A DNA stretch of 21,645 nucleotides from an uncultured Clostridia bacterium (GTDB lineage: Bacteria > Bacillota > Clostridia > Christensenellales > DTU072): contig CALVOD010000013.1 in NCBI GenBank assembly GCA_944350065.1, forward strand, positions 1 to 21,645. The letters run 5' to 3'. How positions within the stretch are numbered: the stretch's first letter is position 1; every line of letters starts with the position of its first letter. Of the stretch, positions 16,219-21,645 are shown piece after piece. Under the pieces are notes generated by a model. That model saw only the letters and a program-made list of their open reading frames with translations. It did not search any database and was not told where the DNA came from. Position numbers and translations under genes: made by a program.

Positions 16219-18183
16219 ATGAAGATCAACGTACTTGACAGCAGCGTATATAACAGGATATCGGCGGGAGAAGTCGTCGAAAACCCCGCTTCCGTAGTAA
16301 AAGAGCTTATCGAAAACGCCGTTGACGCGGGAGCTTCGTCGGTTTCCGTCAGAATAGAGGACGGCGGCGTAAAATATATAGAAGTAAGCGACAACGGGTG
16401 CGGTATAGAAAAATCGGAATTGCCAAAGGCGATACTTGCGCACGCTACGAGCAAAATAAGCGAAGCGGACGATCTTTTGACGATATCCACGCTCGGCTTC
16501 CGCGGCGAAGCGCTCGCTTCGATCGCCGCCGTGTCGGAGCTTGAAATACTTACCCGCTACGCGGACGATGACTGCGGAAGTCTGTTGAAATCGAAAGACG
16601 GCAAAATAACCGTATCGGACGCCGCTTGCAATACGGGAACCTGCGTTAAGGTGAAAAATCTTTTTTACAACACCCCCGCGCGCTATAAATTCCTTGCTTC
16701 CAAAACGACCGAGGAAAGCTATGTAACGCGTTACGTTATGCAGTTCATATTGTCCAATCCCGACGTGGCTATCGAATATTTTGCCGACGGCGATTTGGTG
16801 TATTCTTCTTCGGGCGAAGGTATGCGGAGCGCAGTCGAAGCCGTGTTCATGCCTAAAATTGTGGATAATTTTATCGAAATTAAAGAAATTCCTAACTCGT
16901 CCGGAATATCGGTAACGGGATATACGAGTTCGCCCGCCGTTTTCAAGAACAACAGAACGCAACAAACTCTGATTATCAACGGACGTATAGTGTACGATCA
17001 GACCGTTTCCGCCACTGTGCTGAATGCGTACGGCGAGCGCCTCATGAACCGTTGTTTCCCGATATACGTTCTCAATATCGTGATGCCGTTCGACGAAGTG
17101 GACGTCAACGTCCATCCCAATAAAAAAGAAGTTCGTTTCGGTAACGCGCGTAAAGTTTACTCCGCGGTATACCACGCCGTAAAGGAAGCTCTCGACGCAT
17201 ACGAAGAAAGGACGCGCGGAGCGCTGCTTACCGACAATCTGTTCGATAAAGGCGCGGATACGACGGGGGGCTCTTACGGCGCCGAAGGCGCCGCGGGTAA
17301 AGAAATAAAGTCTTATAAGACTCAACCGACTTTTTCCGAAGAAAAAACTGCTAAAGCGCCCGAACAGCCTGCGATGAGCCTTGCAGACGCCCTTAAACTC
17401 GTACGCGGAAACGCGTCCGACGCGACGACGAAATTGAAATTCAACGAGCCGTCCGCATCGGTGCTTAGCGAGACGAAGCCGATAACGCTTCCGCATACGC
17501 AGGCGCCCGTAAGCCGTACCGAAACCGATAAAGCGTTCGCAGCTTCCGCAAAGAGTAAGGAAGCGGAACAAGAAAGTTTCCTTTCGAGCGCCGCCGTAAA
17601 CGGAGCGAAAGCGTACCGTGCGGTAGGACAGCTTTTCAACACGTATCTCGTTATCGAATGCGGCGATAAAGTGCTTTTCATCGACCAGCACGCAATGCAC
17701 GAACGTATTTTATTCGACGAGCTTATGAACGAGCTCGCCTCCGAAGAAGTCGCCGTTCAGCCGTTGATGCTGCCTTACGTTTACGAAACTACCGCGGAAA
17801 CCGCGGCGGCTTTTGCGGAATTCAGAGATGAACTTAAATCCTGCGGTTTCGAAACGGAAGAATTCGGAAGGAACGCCGTTAAGATTTCCACGGTTCCCGC
17901 GACGCTCGGCGAGGTCGATATCGGCGTTATGATGGCGGAAGTTACGGAAGGGCTTGTTTCGGGTAAATTGCCGGCTAAGCAGGCGTTCAGCCGCAATAAA
18001 CTCGCTTCGGCAGCCTGTAAGGCGGCGATTAAAGGCGGCGACGAAATGAGCGAAGAACAGATTGCGCTCGTTATGGATTATTTCGCGGCGGGTAAAATGC
18101 CGCTTCAATGTCCTCACGGACGTCCTACGGCTATAGTATACAGTCGGTACGAATTCGAAAAACTTTTCAGGAGAAAAGTATGA
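16219..18183 (+). CDS. mutL: DNA mismatch repair endonuclease MutL
   Basis: Acts after MutS to license and nick DNA in mismatch repair. The GHKL ATPase domain has Glu29 and Asn33 in KELIENAVDAGA, DNGCGIE, ATSKI and TLGFRGEALASI. A low-complexity linker (about 335-460) leads to the C-terminal domain. That domain has the metal-binding endonuclease motif starting at Asp489 (DQHAMHE), an ACKAAIKG block, and CPHGRP from Cys631, so this is the nicking type, as expected in bacteria without MutH. The last acidic residue of the DQHA(x)2E(x)4E motif is Asp rather than Glu. The 654 residues are normal. No clear Shine-Dalgarno is visible before the ATG. It overlaps miaA by four bases (ATGA). Confidence 0.96.
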   Translation: MKINVLDSSVYNRISAGEVVENPASVVKELIENAVDAGASSVSVRIEDGGVKYIEVSDNGCGIEKSELPKAILAHATSKISEADDLLTISTLGFRGEALASIAAVSELEILTRYADDDCGSLLKSKDGKITVSDAACNTGTCVKVKNLFYNTPARYKFLASKTTEESYVTRYVMQFILSNPDVAIEYFADGDLVYSSSGEGMRSAVEAVFMPKIVDNFIEIKEIPNSSGISVTGYTSSPAVFKNNRTQQTLIINGRIVYDQTVSATVLNAYGERLMNRCFPIYVLNIVMPFDEVDVNVHPNKKEVRFGNARKVYSAVYHAVKEALDAYEERTRGALLTDNLFDKGADTTGGSYGAEGAAGKEIKSYKTQPTFSEEKTAKAPEQPAMSLADALKLVRGNASDATTKLKFNEPSASVLSETKPITLPHTQAPVSRTETDKAFAASAKSKEAEQESFLSSAAVNGAKAYRAVGQLFNTYLVIECGDKVLFIDQHAMHERILFDELMNELASEEVAVQPLMLPYVYETTAETAAAFAEFRDELKSCGFETEEFGRNAVKISTVPATLGEVDIGVMMAEVTEGLVSGKLPAKQAFSRNKLASAACKAAIKGGDEMSEEQIALVMDYFAAGKMPLQCPHGRPTAIVYSRYEFEKLFRRKV

Positions 18184-19118
18184 TAATCGTAGGCGGCGCA
18201 ACTGCAACGGGAAAAAGCGCGCTCGCGGAAAGACTCGCCCTCGATATCGGCGGCGAAACAGTTTCCGCAGATTCCATGCAGATTTATCGCGGAATGGATA
18301 TCGGCACGGCTAAAGATACCGCAACGCGCGTTAAACTGCATTTGGTAGACGTGGTTTCTCCCAAAACGCCGTTCACCGTAGTCGATTACCGCGCTTTGGC
18401 TTCGGCGGCGATCAAAGACGTCACGTTGCGCGGTAAGCAGGCGGTCGTGGTCGGAGGCACGGGCTTATATATTGATTCGTTATTATATAATATGGAATAC
18501 GGCGGGAGCGGAAGCGAAAACGCCGAACTGATGTCAGAGCTCAGAAGCGAACTCGAGGCGCGCGGTTCGGAATATATGCATTCCCGTCTTGCGTCGCTCG
18601 ATCCCGTAACGGCGAAAAAGACTCATCACAACAATACGGTGCGCGTGCTTCGCGCGCTGTACGTCGTACTCAATACGGGGAAACCCGTTTCCGCGCAGAG
18701 CGCCGAGCTCAGACCGATAGAGCCTTTCAAATTTTTTATTTTGACCGAAGACCGCGCCGTGCTGCGCGAGAAAATAGCCTTACGCGTAGACGCGATGTTT
18801 GCTGAAGGACTCGAAAACGAAGTCCGAGCGCTTATAGACGACGGTTGCGATTTTTCTATGCAGTCGATGCAGGCGATAGGATATAAGGAATGGGAAGCGT
18901 ATTTCGCGCACGAAATTACGCTCGACGAAGTTCGCGAGCGCATCGTAACGAATACGCGCGCCTACGCCAAACGGCAAGAAACGTGGTTCAATAACCGCTA
19001 CAAGGCGTTTGCAGTGAAGGTATCCGCGGCTGAATTCCGCGCGGATCCCGCAAGAATCCTCGAGCTTATAGAGAAAACGCCTTATATTAAAGGCAAAAAA
19101 ATCAGTAAGTTCAAATAA
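18180..19118 (+). CDS. miaA: tRNA dimethylallyltransferase MiaA
   Basis: Adds the dimethylallyl group from DMAPP to A37 of tRNAs reading UNN codons (i6A37), the substrate of MiaB. The P-loop GATATGKS lies at residues 6-13, followed by the DSMQIYRGMDIGTAK block, the VVGGTGLYIDSLL block and a C-terminal region with QAIGYKEW and the TRAYAKRQETWF motif that contacts tRNA. The start at 18180 gives 312 aa, the family length, with AGGAG (18169-18173) six bases upstream; an in-frame ATG at 18108 lies inside mutL and is not used. Translation is probably coupled to mutL through the ATGA overlap. In Bacillus hfq follows miaA; here it does not. Confidence 0.97.
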   Translation: MIIVGGATATGKSALAERLALDIGGETVSADSMQIYRGMDIGTAKDTATRVKLHLVDVVSPKTPFTVVDYRALASAAIKDVTLRGKQAVVVGGTGLYIDSLLYNMEYGGSGSENAELMSELRSELEARGSEYMHSRLASLDPVTAKKTHHNNTVRVLRALYVVLNTGKPVSAQSAELRPIEPFKFFILTEDRAVLREKIALRVDAMFAEGLENEVRALIDDGCDFSMQSMQAIGYKEWEAYFAHEITLDEVRERIVTNTRAYAKRQETWFNNRYKAFAVKVSAAEFRADPARILELIEKTPYIKGKKISKFK

Positions 19119-19156
19119 TCAAAACTATTAAATATATATAAGGAAATAAATTATAT

Positions 19157-20386
19157 ATGGTATCAGTTAGCGAGATATTAAGGCAAGCCGAAGCCGAAGC
19201 TGAAACGCAGTTCAGGTATATTGACGAGGAAGTTTCCGTATTCAATCAGAAAAAAGTTCTCGACGCTTTCCGCGAATGCAAGGTATCTTATCATCATTTC
19301 AATCCCACAACGGGATATGCCTACGACGACGCAGGCAGAGAAAAACTCGCGGAAGTATTCGCCAAAGTTTTCGGCGCGGAGAAAGCCATCGTATCGCCCA
19401 ATATCGTTTCGGGCACACACGCGCTGACGGTTGCGCTGTTCGGATTGCTGAAAGCGGGCGACACGCTTGTAGGCGCAACGGGCGAGCCTTACGATACGCT
19501 GCGGCAGGTAATAAGCGGAGAAAATAACGGCTCGTTGCGCGATTACGGTATCGGTTACAAAGAATTTCCTCTTAAAAACGATAAAATAGACGTAGAAGCG
19601 GTCTCCGAATACGTTCGTAAGGAAAAACCCGCCGTAGTGATGATCACGCGCTCTCGCGGATATTCCTGGCGCGACGCGTTGAGCGTTGAAGAAATCGGTG
19701 AAGCGGCAAAAGCGTTTCACGCGGCGTATGCGGGCGTAACCGTTCTCGTAGACAATTGTTACGGAGAATTTGTGGAAAAAATCGAGCCCACCGAAGCGGG
19801 CGCCGACGTTATAGCGGGCTCGCTTATCAAAAATCCGGGCGGCGGGCTGGCGCCTACGGGCGGATACGTCGCGGGAAAAGAAGCCGCCGTCACACGTATA
19901 GGATACCGACTTACCGCGCCGTCTATAGGTACGGAGGTCGGCTCGTATTACCAATCGTATATGCCGTTTTTCGAGGGCTTGTTCTTTGCGCCGTCGGTAG
20001 TCGCAAGCTCGTTGAAAGGCGCCATTCTTGCGGCTAACGCGTTGAATATACTCGGATACGACGTTAAACCCGCCAAAGGCGAAATGCCGCGCGACATTAT
20101 TTGTTCCGTCAAGTTCAACGCTCGCGAGCCTATGATATCGTTTATACAGGGAATACAGTACGCTTCGCCCGTGGAATCCTATGCCACGCCCGAGCCTTGG
20201 GCTATGCCTGGATACGACGACGAAGTCATAATGGCGGCAGGCACGTTCGTTCAAGGCGCCTCGATAGAATTGTCGTCCGACGCGCCGGTACGGGAGCCGT
20301 ATATCGCATATCTGCAAGGCGGTCTGACGTATCAACACTGTAAAATTGCGCTTGCGGAGTGCCTGAAACGCATTCTTAAACTCTGA
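19157..20386 (+). CDS. Methionine gamma-lyase-related PLP enzyme (YnbB / 'aluminium resistance' family)
   Basis: A 409-residue fold-type I PLP protein of the family represented by Bacillus YnbB. The substrate is not established; annotations as cystathionine/methionine gamma-lyase-like or aluminium resistance are by similarity only. Visible landmarks are VSGTHALTVALFGLLKAGD (cofactor phosphate region), the aspartate of LVDNCYGEF (pyridine nitrogen partner), and the probable PLP lysine Lys225 in GSLIKNPGGGLAPTGGY, followed by the TAPSIGTEVGSY block. A moderate AAGGAA (19140-19145) lies eleven bases before the ATG. It starts 38 bases after miaA. In Bacillus ynbB also follows the miaA-hfq-hflX segment, so the order is partly conserved, with hfq and hflX missing. 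A terminator follows. Confidence 0.9.
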   Translation: MVSVSEILRQAEAEAETQFRYIDEEVSVFNQKKVLDAFRECKVSYHHFNPTTGYAYDDAGREKLAEVFAKVFGAEKAIVSPNIVSGTHALTVALFGLLKAGDTLVGATGEPYDTLRQVISGENNGSLRDYGIGYKEFPLKNDKIDVEAVSEYVRKEKPAVVMITRSRGYSWRDALSVEEIGEAAKAFHAAYAGVTVLVDNCYGEFVEKIEPTEAGADVIAGSLIKNPGGGLAPTGGYVAGKEAAVTRIGYRLTAPSIGTEVGSYYQSYMPFFEGLFFAPSVVASSLKGAILAANALNILGYDVKPAKGEMPRDIICSVKFNAREPMISFIQGIQYASPVESYATPEPWAMPGYDDEVIMAAGTFVQGASIELSSDAPVREPYIAYLQGGLTYQHCKIALAECLKRILKL

Positions 20387-20418
20387 AATACAAGCCTTAT
20401 ATTCCTAAAACAATGCTT

Positions 20419-20443
20419 AAAAGACGGTTTTTGCCGTTTTTTT
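20419..20443 (+). terminator. Rho-independent terminator of the miaB-ynbB run
   Basis: AAAAGACGG (20419-20427) pairs with CCGTTTTTT (20434-20442), one pair being G-T, around a six-base loop, and ends in seven T. It lies 32 bases after the stop codon of the ynbB-like gene. The A-rich 5' side would also let it act weakly on the opposite strand. Confidence 0.8.
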
Positions 20444-20451
20444 AAAAAAAT

Positions 20452-20476
20452 CGAATAAATTCCGATAGGGGAACTC
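20452..20476 (+). repeat. Left arm of a long-range imperfect inverted repeat
   Basis: CGAATAAAT (20452-20460), four bases, then ATAGGGGA (20465-20472) and ACTC. The same two blocks in the same order occur on the opposite strand at 21620-21595 with a five-base gap. The span between outer ends is 1169 bases. The layout resembles terminal inverted repeats of a small mobile or repeat element, but no target-site duplication is evident. Confidence 0.5.
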
Positions 20477-20574
20477 GAATTAAAATTTCTCGGATAATTT
20501 TTTTAATTTTTGCGTATAAACTTTTGCTGTGTGTTCATAATAATAACGTAATCGGTGAAACGTAAAAATTTACA

Positions 20575-20591
20575 CGAAAATAAGATTTTCG
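20575..20591. repeat. Small perfect hairpin
   Basis: CGAAAAT, three-base loop AAG, ATTTTCG. The stem can be extended by two pairs beyond one mismatch. It stands in non-coding AT-rich DNA with no gene beside it. Confidence 0.45.
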
Positions 20592-20599
20592 AGTGAATA

Positions 20600-20627
20600 T
20601 ATCGGGTTTTGCCGATTATTTTTTTAT
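20600..20627 (+). terminator. Terminator-like hairpin, first copy of a 12-bp direct repeat
   Basis: TATCGGG and GCCGATTA bracket a T-rich loop (ATCGG pairs with CCGAT), followed by a T-rich tract. The 3' part TGCCGATTATTT (20610-20621) recurs exactly at 20654-20665. No open gene lies directly upstream, so it may be a relic or may back up the 20419-20443 terminator. Confidence 0.35.
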
Positions 20628-20642
20628 AGCGAAAACGGGATT

Positions 20643-20665
20643 TCGGGCACAAATGCCGATTATTT
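20643..20665 (+). repeat. Second copy of the 12-bp direct repeat, also hairpin-forming
   Basis: TCGG and CCGA can pair around GCACAAATG, and the copy ends in the same TGCCGATTATTT (20654-20665) as the hairpin at 20600-20627. The two units are 44 bases apart and look like diverged tandem copies. Confidence 0.4.
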
Positions 20666-21018
20666 ACAATAAAAAAGCAAAAAAACAATAAACAAACCTT
20701 AAAAACGCAAATAAAGAATATTTCCGATACCTAGATTTATCGTATGGTAAATTCACGAATACGAGTTTCGAGCCGTAAGCTTTTCACAGTTGCCGCAAAT
20801 AATTTTTATGGATTTATATTATGGTAGACAAATCCGCTATAAAGTCTCGTATGCTTAAATTTGCTTGCGGAAAAACTCGCCGAGTCGAGAACCGTGGTTT
20901 GTAATTCGTACGAAAAATTCTCGTTTCGGAAAGGCTTAAATCGGAAGTAATTGCGGTTGAAAGCGTTGCGATACGGGAATAATCATATATAAGGATAAAG
21001 CAATTGAATAAAACGCGA

Positions 21019-21082
21019 AATGCGTTCAAAAAACGTTCGGGAAAATAAGTAAAAATTCTTTTCCAAACGCTCTGAACGCATT
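21019..21082. repeat. Long imperfect hairpin
   Basis: AATGCGTTCA (21019-21028) and TGAACGCATT (21073-21082) form a perfect 10-bp stem. Inside it CGTTCGGGAAAA and TTTTCCAAACG can pair with small bulges, so the whole 64 bases could fold into one long hairpin. The outer right arm lies within repeat copy A. Copy B does not keep the left arm. Confidence 0.55.
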
Positions 21083-21086
21083 CTAC
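21069..21086 (+). repeat. 18-bp direct repeat, copy A
   Basis: GCTCTGAACGCATTCTAC occurs exactly here and at 21307-21324, 238 bases apart. The flanks are also partly alike (CAAAAAACG upstream of both). The spacing is not a multiple of three, so the two copies fall in different frames. Confidence 0.8.
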
Positions 21087-21306
21087 GGCTTAATCCGAAT
21101 AAAGAAGTTATCGTCGAACCTTCCGACAAGCCGCAACCGCGTGCTTTAACTAAACCTATAATAAAACAAATTCGGATCGGCTGCCGCGGGCGTCTGAATC
21201 AGATCGTATAATTCGATACGCCGAAACGCTGACGGCTAACGGACGCGCCACGCGAAAATCGATTATAAAATCGCTCAAAAAACGGTCCGGATTTTTTAAG
21301 TCGCGA

Positions 21307-21324
21307 GCTCTGAACGCATTCTAC
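21307..21324 (+). repeat. 18-bp direct repeat, copy B
   Basis: Exact second copy of the repeat at 21069-21086. In this copy the coding-like frame reads ALNAFY; in copy A it reads SERIL. Confidence 0.8.
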
Positions 21325-21394
21325 AGGTCGAACGGATATCGTAAAAAATAATTCGTCAAGGTCGCCCGACGTAAAGCCGGAAATCCTAAACAAA

Positions 21395-21523
21395 ATGTTT
21401 TTCGAAACCGACGTCAGCCGTCTGGAACCGGATTTAAAAGTTGCAAAAAATTTTTACGAACGCATTTATAAAATCTATGCCGAACGGGATCTACGGGAAA
21501 TCGAGTCGGAATTTTACGAATAG
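21395..21523 (+). CDS. 42-residue hypothetical protein or C-terminal remnant
   Basis: An ATG-to-TAG frame encodes MFFETDVSRLEPDLKVAKNF, followed by an acidic, aromatic, helix-prone tail ending ESEFYE. Codon choice matches the surrounding genes and the frame ends nine bases before a strong terminator, which argues that its end was once, or still is, the end of a real gene. No good Shine-Dalgarno precedes the ATG. The same frame is open upstream to a TGA at 21311, with no obvious start codon. It may be the last part of the gene broken upstream, joined by frameshifts. I cannot assign a function. Confidence 0.4.
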   Translation: MFFETDVSRLEPDLKVAKNFYERIYKIYAERDLREIESEFYE

Positions 21524-21531
21524 ATTTTCCG

Positions 21532-21555
21532 AAAAACGCAAAAAATGCGTTTTTT
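21532..21555 (+). terminator. Rho-independent terminator after the 42-residue frame
   Basis: AAAAACGCA (21532-21540), loop AAAAA, TGCGTTTTT (21546-21554), with six consecutive T at 21550-21555. The stem is a perfect 9 bp. It begins nine bases after the TAG at 21521-21523. Confidence 0.75.
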
Positions 21556-21594
21556 AAGATTTTACCGAAAATCAAAGGTAAATTTCCAAAATCT

Positions 21595-21620
21595 GAACTC
21601 CCCTATACTCTATTTATTCG
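21595..21620 (-). repeat. Right arm of the long-range imperfect inverted repeat
   Basis: Read on the minus strand from 21620: CGAATAAAT, five bases (AGAGT), ATAGGGGA, then GTTC. This mirrors the left arm at 20452-20476. Its outer nine bases also form part of the 21612-21645 palindrome. Confidence 0.5.
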
Positions 21621-21645
21621 CAAAACTGTTGTTTTGCGAATAAAT
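21612..21645. repeat. Perfect palindrome at the window edge
   Basis: ATTTATTCGCAAAAC (21612-21626), loop TGTT, GTTTTGCGAATAAAT (21631-21645): a 15-bp perfect stem that may continue past the window. Its outer CGAATAAAT and ATTTATTCG are the same nine bases as the outer block of the inverted repeat. It has no T tract, so it is not a standard terminator. It could be an element end, an operator or a replication/transposition hairpin. Confidence 0.7.

Larger units (their letters stand above)
20821..21394 (+). pseudogene. Fragmented coding remnant(s) of unknown family
   Basis: Coding-like stretches appear in changing frames. In the frame of position 20821 an ATG opens MVDKSAIKSRMLKFACGKTR, hits TAA at 20902, continues protein-like to TAA at 20980, and runs again to 21046 (ending AFKKRSGK). 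Another frame is open from 21053 to 21208 and contains SERILRLNPNKEVIVEPSDK. The first frame returns at about 21160-21348 with ANGRATRKSIIKSLKKRSGF. The codons match the neighbouring genes in style (GAA, CGC, GAC, AAA). Two KKRSG-containing stretches about 240 bases apart, plus an 18-bp direct repeat, suggest two diverged copies of one sequence. I do not recognise the family. A functional short RNA instead of a decayed gene cannot be excluded. Confidence 0.4.
20444..21645. other. AT-rich region without an intact conventional gene
   Basis: About 1.2 kb of visibly AT-richer DNA follows the last operon. It contains an inverted-repeat pair at its edges, short hairpins, a 12-bp and an 18-bp direct repeat, fragmentary coding segments and a short reading frame ending at a terminator. 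Up to about 20820 I see only A/T-rich sequence with hairpins and no credible coding. Minus-strand open frames at 20503-20688, 20814-21029 and 21199-21393 have no ribosome-binding site and no recognisable features. Confidence 0.6.

Noticed and set aside
16138..17700. 520-codon minus-strand frame opposite mutL
   Set aside because: It is the complement of clear MutL domains, with shadow composition and no motifs. The same holds for the 386-codon frame at 19178-20338.
18108..18179. Upstream in-frame start for miaA inside mutL
   Set aside because: The start at 18180 has a good ribosome-binding site and gives the family's N-terminus right before the P-loop.
19110..19138. Possible separate promoter for the ynbB-like gene (TTCAAA-N17-TATATA)
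   Set aside because: Both boxes match only four of six bases in very AT-rich DNA, and the start of transcription would fall on the ribosome-binding site.
20783..20820. Promoter for the fragmented coding region (TTCACA or TTGCCG with TATATT)
   Set aside because: Spacings of 19 or more bases, or poor -10 matches, make each combination unconvincing.
20503..21393. Minus-strand open frames of 61-71 codons in the AT-rich tail
   Set aside because: They have no ribosome-binding sites, low-complexity or antisense-type composition, and no recognisable motif.
20444..21645. CRISPR array in the repeat-rich tail
   Set aside because: The repeats are two-copy, of different kinds and unevenly spaced; there is no regular repeat-spacer pattern and no cas gene.
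1..21645. tRNA or rRNA genes
   Set aside because: No cloverleaf with a TTCRANY-type T loop, and no rRNA-like sequence, was seen on either strand by eye. A covariance search could still find a divergent small RNA in the tail.

Overview
The window is a gene-dense chromosomal stretch from an endospore-forming, low-to-mid GC Firmicute, most likely a member of the Clostridia. The pointers are a YunB sporulation protein, a PheS carrying the Cys-rich CxxCGGKGC insertion common in clostridia, a ThiI without a rhodanese domain, MutS2 with a Smr domain, an endonuclease-type MutL, and the order miaB-mutS-mutL-miaA followed by a YnbB-like PLP enzyme, which echoes the Bacillus/Clostridium arrangement. No species can be named from the sequence alone.

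Layout. (1) 2-679: 3' part of an endonuclease IV-like TIM-barrel gene, ending in a hairpin terminator. (2) 879-1553, minus strand: yunB. (3) 1646-9876, plus strand: pheS, pheT, mutS2, a cysteine desulfurase and thiI. They are closely spaced and partly overlapping, so probably one operon. It starts at a strong extended -10 promoter that overlaps the probable yunB promoter. (4) 9903-12122, minus strand: a class A penicillin-binding protein. (5) 12198-20386, plus strand: miaB, mutS, mutL, miaA and the ynbB-like gene, closed by a hairpin terminator. (6) 20444-21645: about 1.2 kb of visibly AT-richer DNA with no intact gene of normal size.

How the genes fit together. tRNA maturation and use dominate. 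PheST charges tRNA-Phe. MiaA and MiaB make i6A37 and then ms2i6A37, a modification found on tRNAs reading UNN codons such as tRNA-Phe. The desulfurase and ThiI make s4U8. DNA maintenance is the second theme: MutS and MutL for mismatch repair, MutS2, and the endonuclease IV-like protein. Sporulation is the third: yunB has a mother-cell (sigma-E)-like promoter and the PBP has a forespore (sigma-G/F)-like promoter. Both lie back to back with housekeeping promoters, and both sit so close to the start codon that the mRNAs would be leaderless or nearly so.

The part least explained is the right end. An imperfect inverted repeat (CGAATAAAT-N4/5-ATAGGGGA) brackets 20452-21620. Inside are broken coding segments that switch frame, an 18-bp direct repeat, several hairpins, and a 42-codon reading frame followed directly by a terminator. 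A perfect 15-bp-arm palindrome closes the window. I read this as a decayed or minimal mobile or repeat element of unknown family. I do not see a complete novel system in the window.
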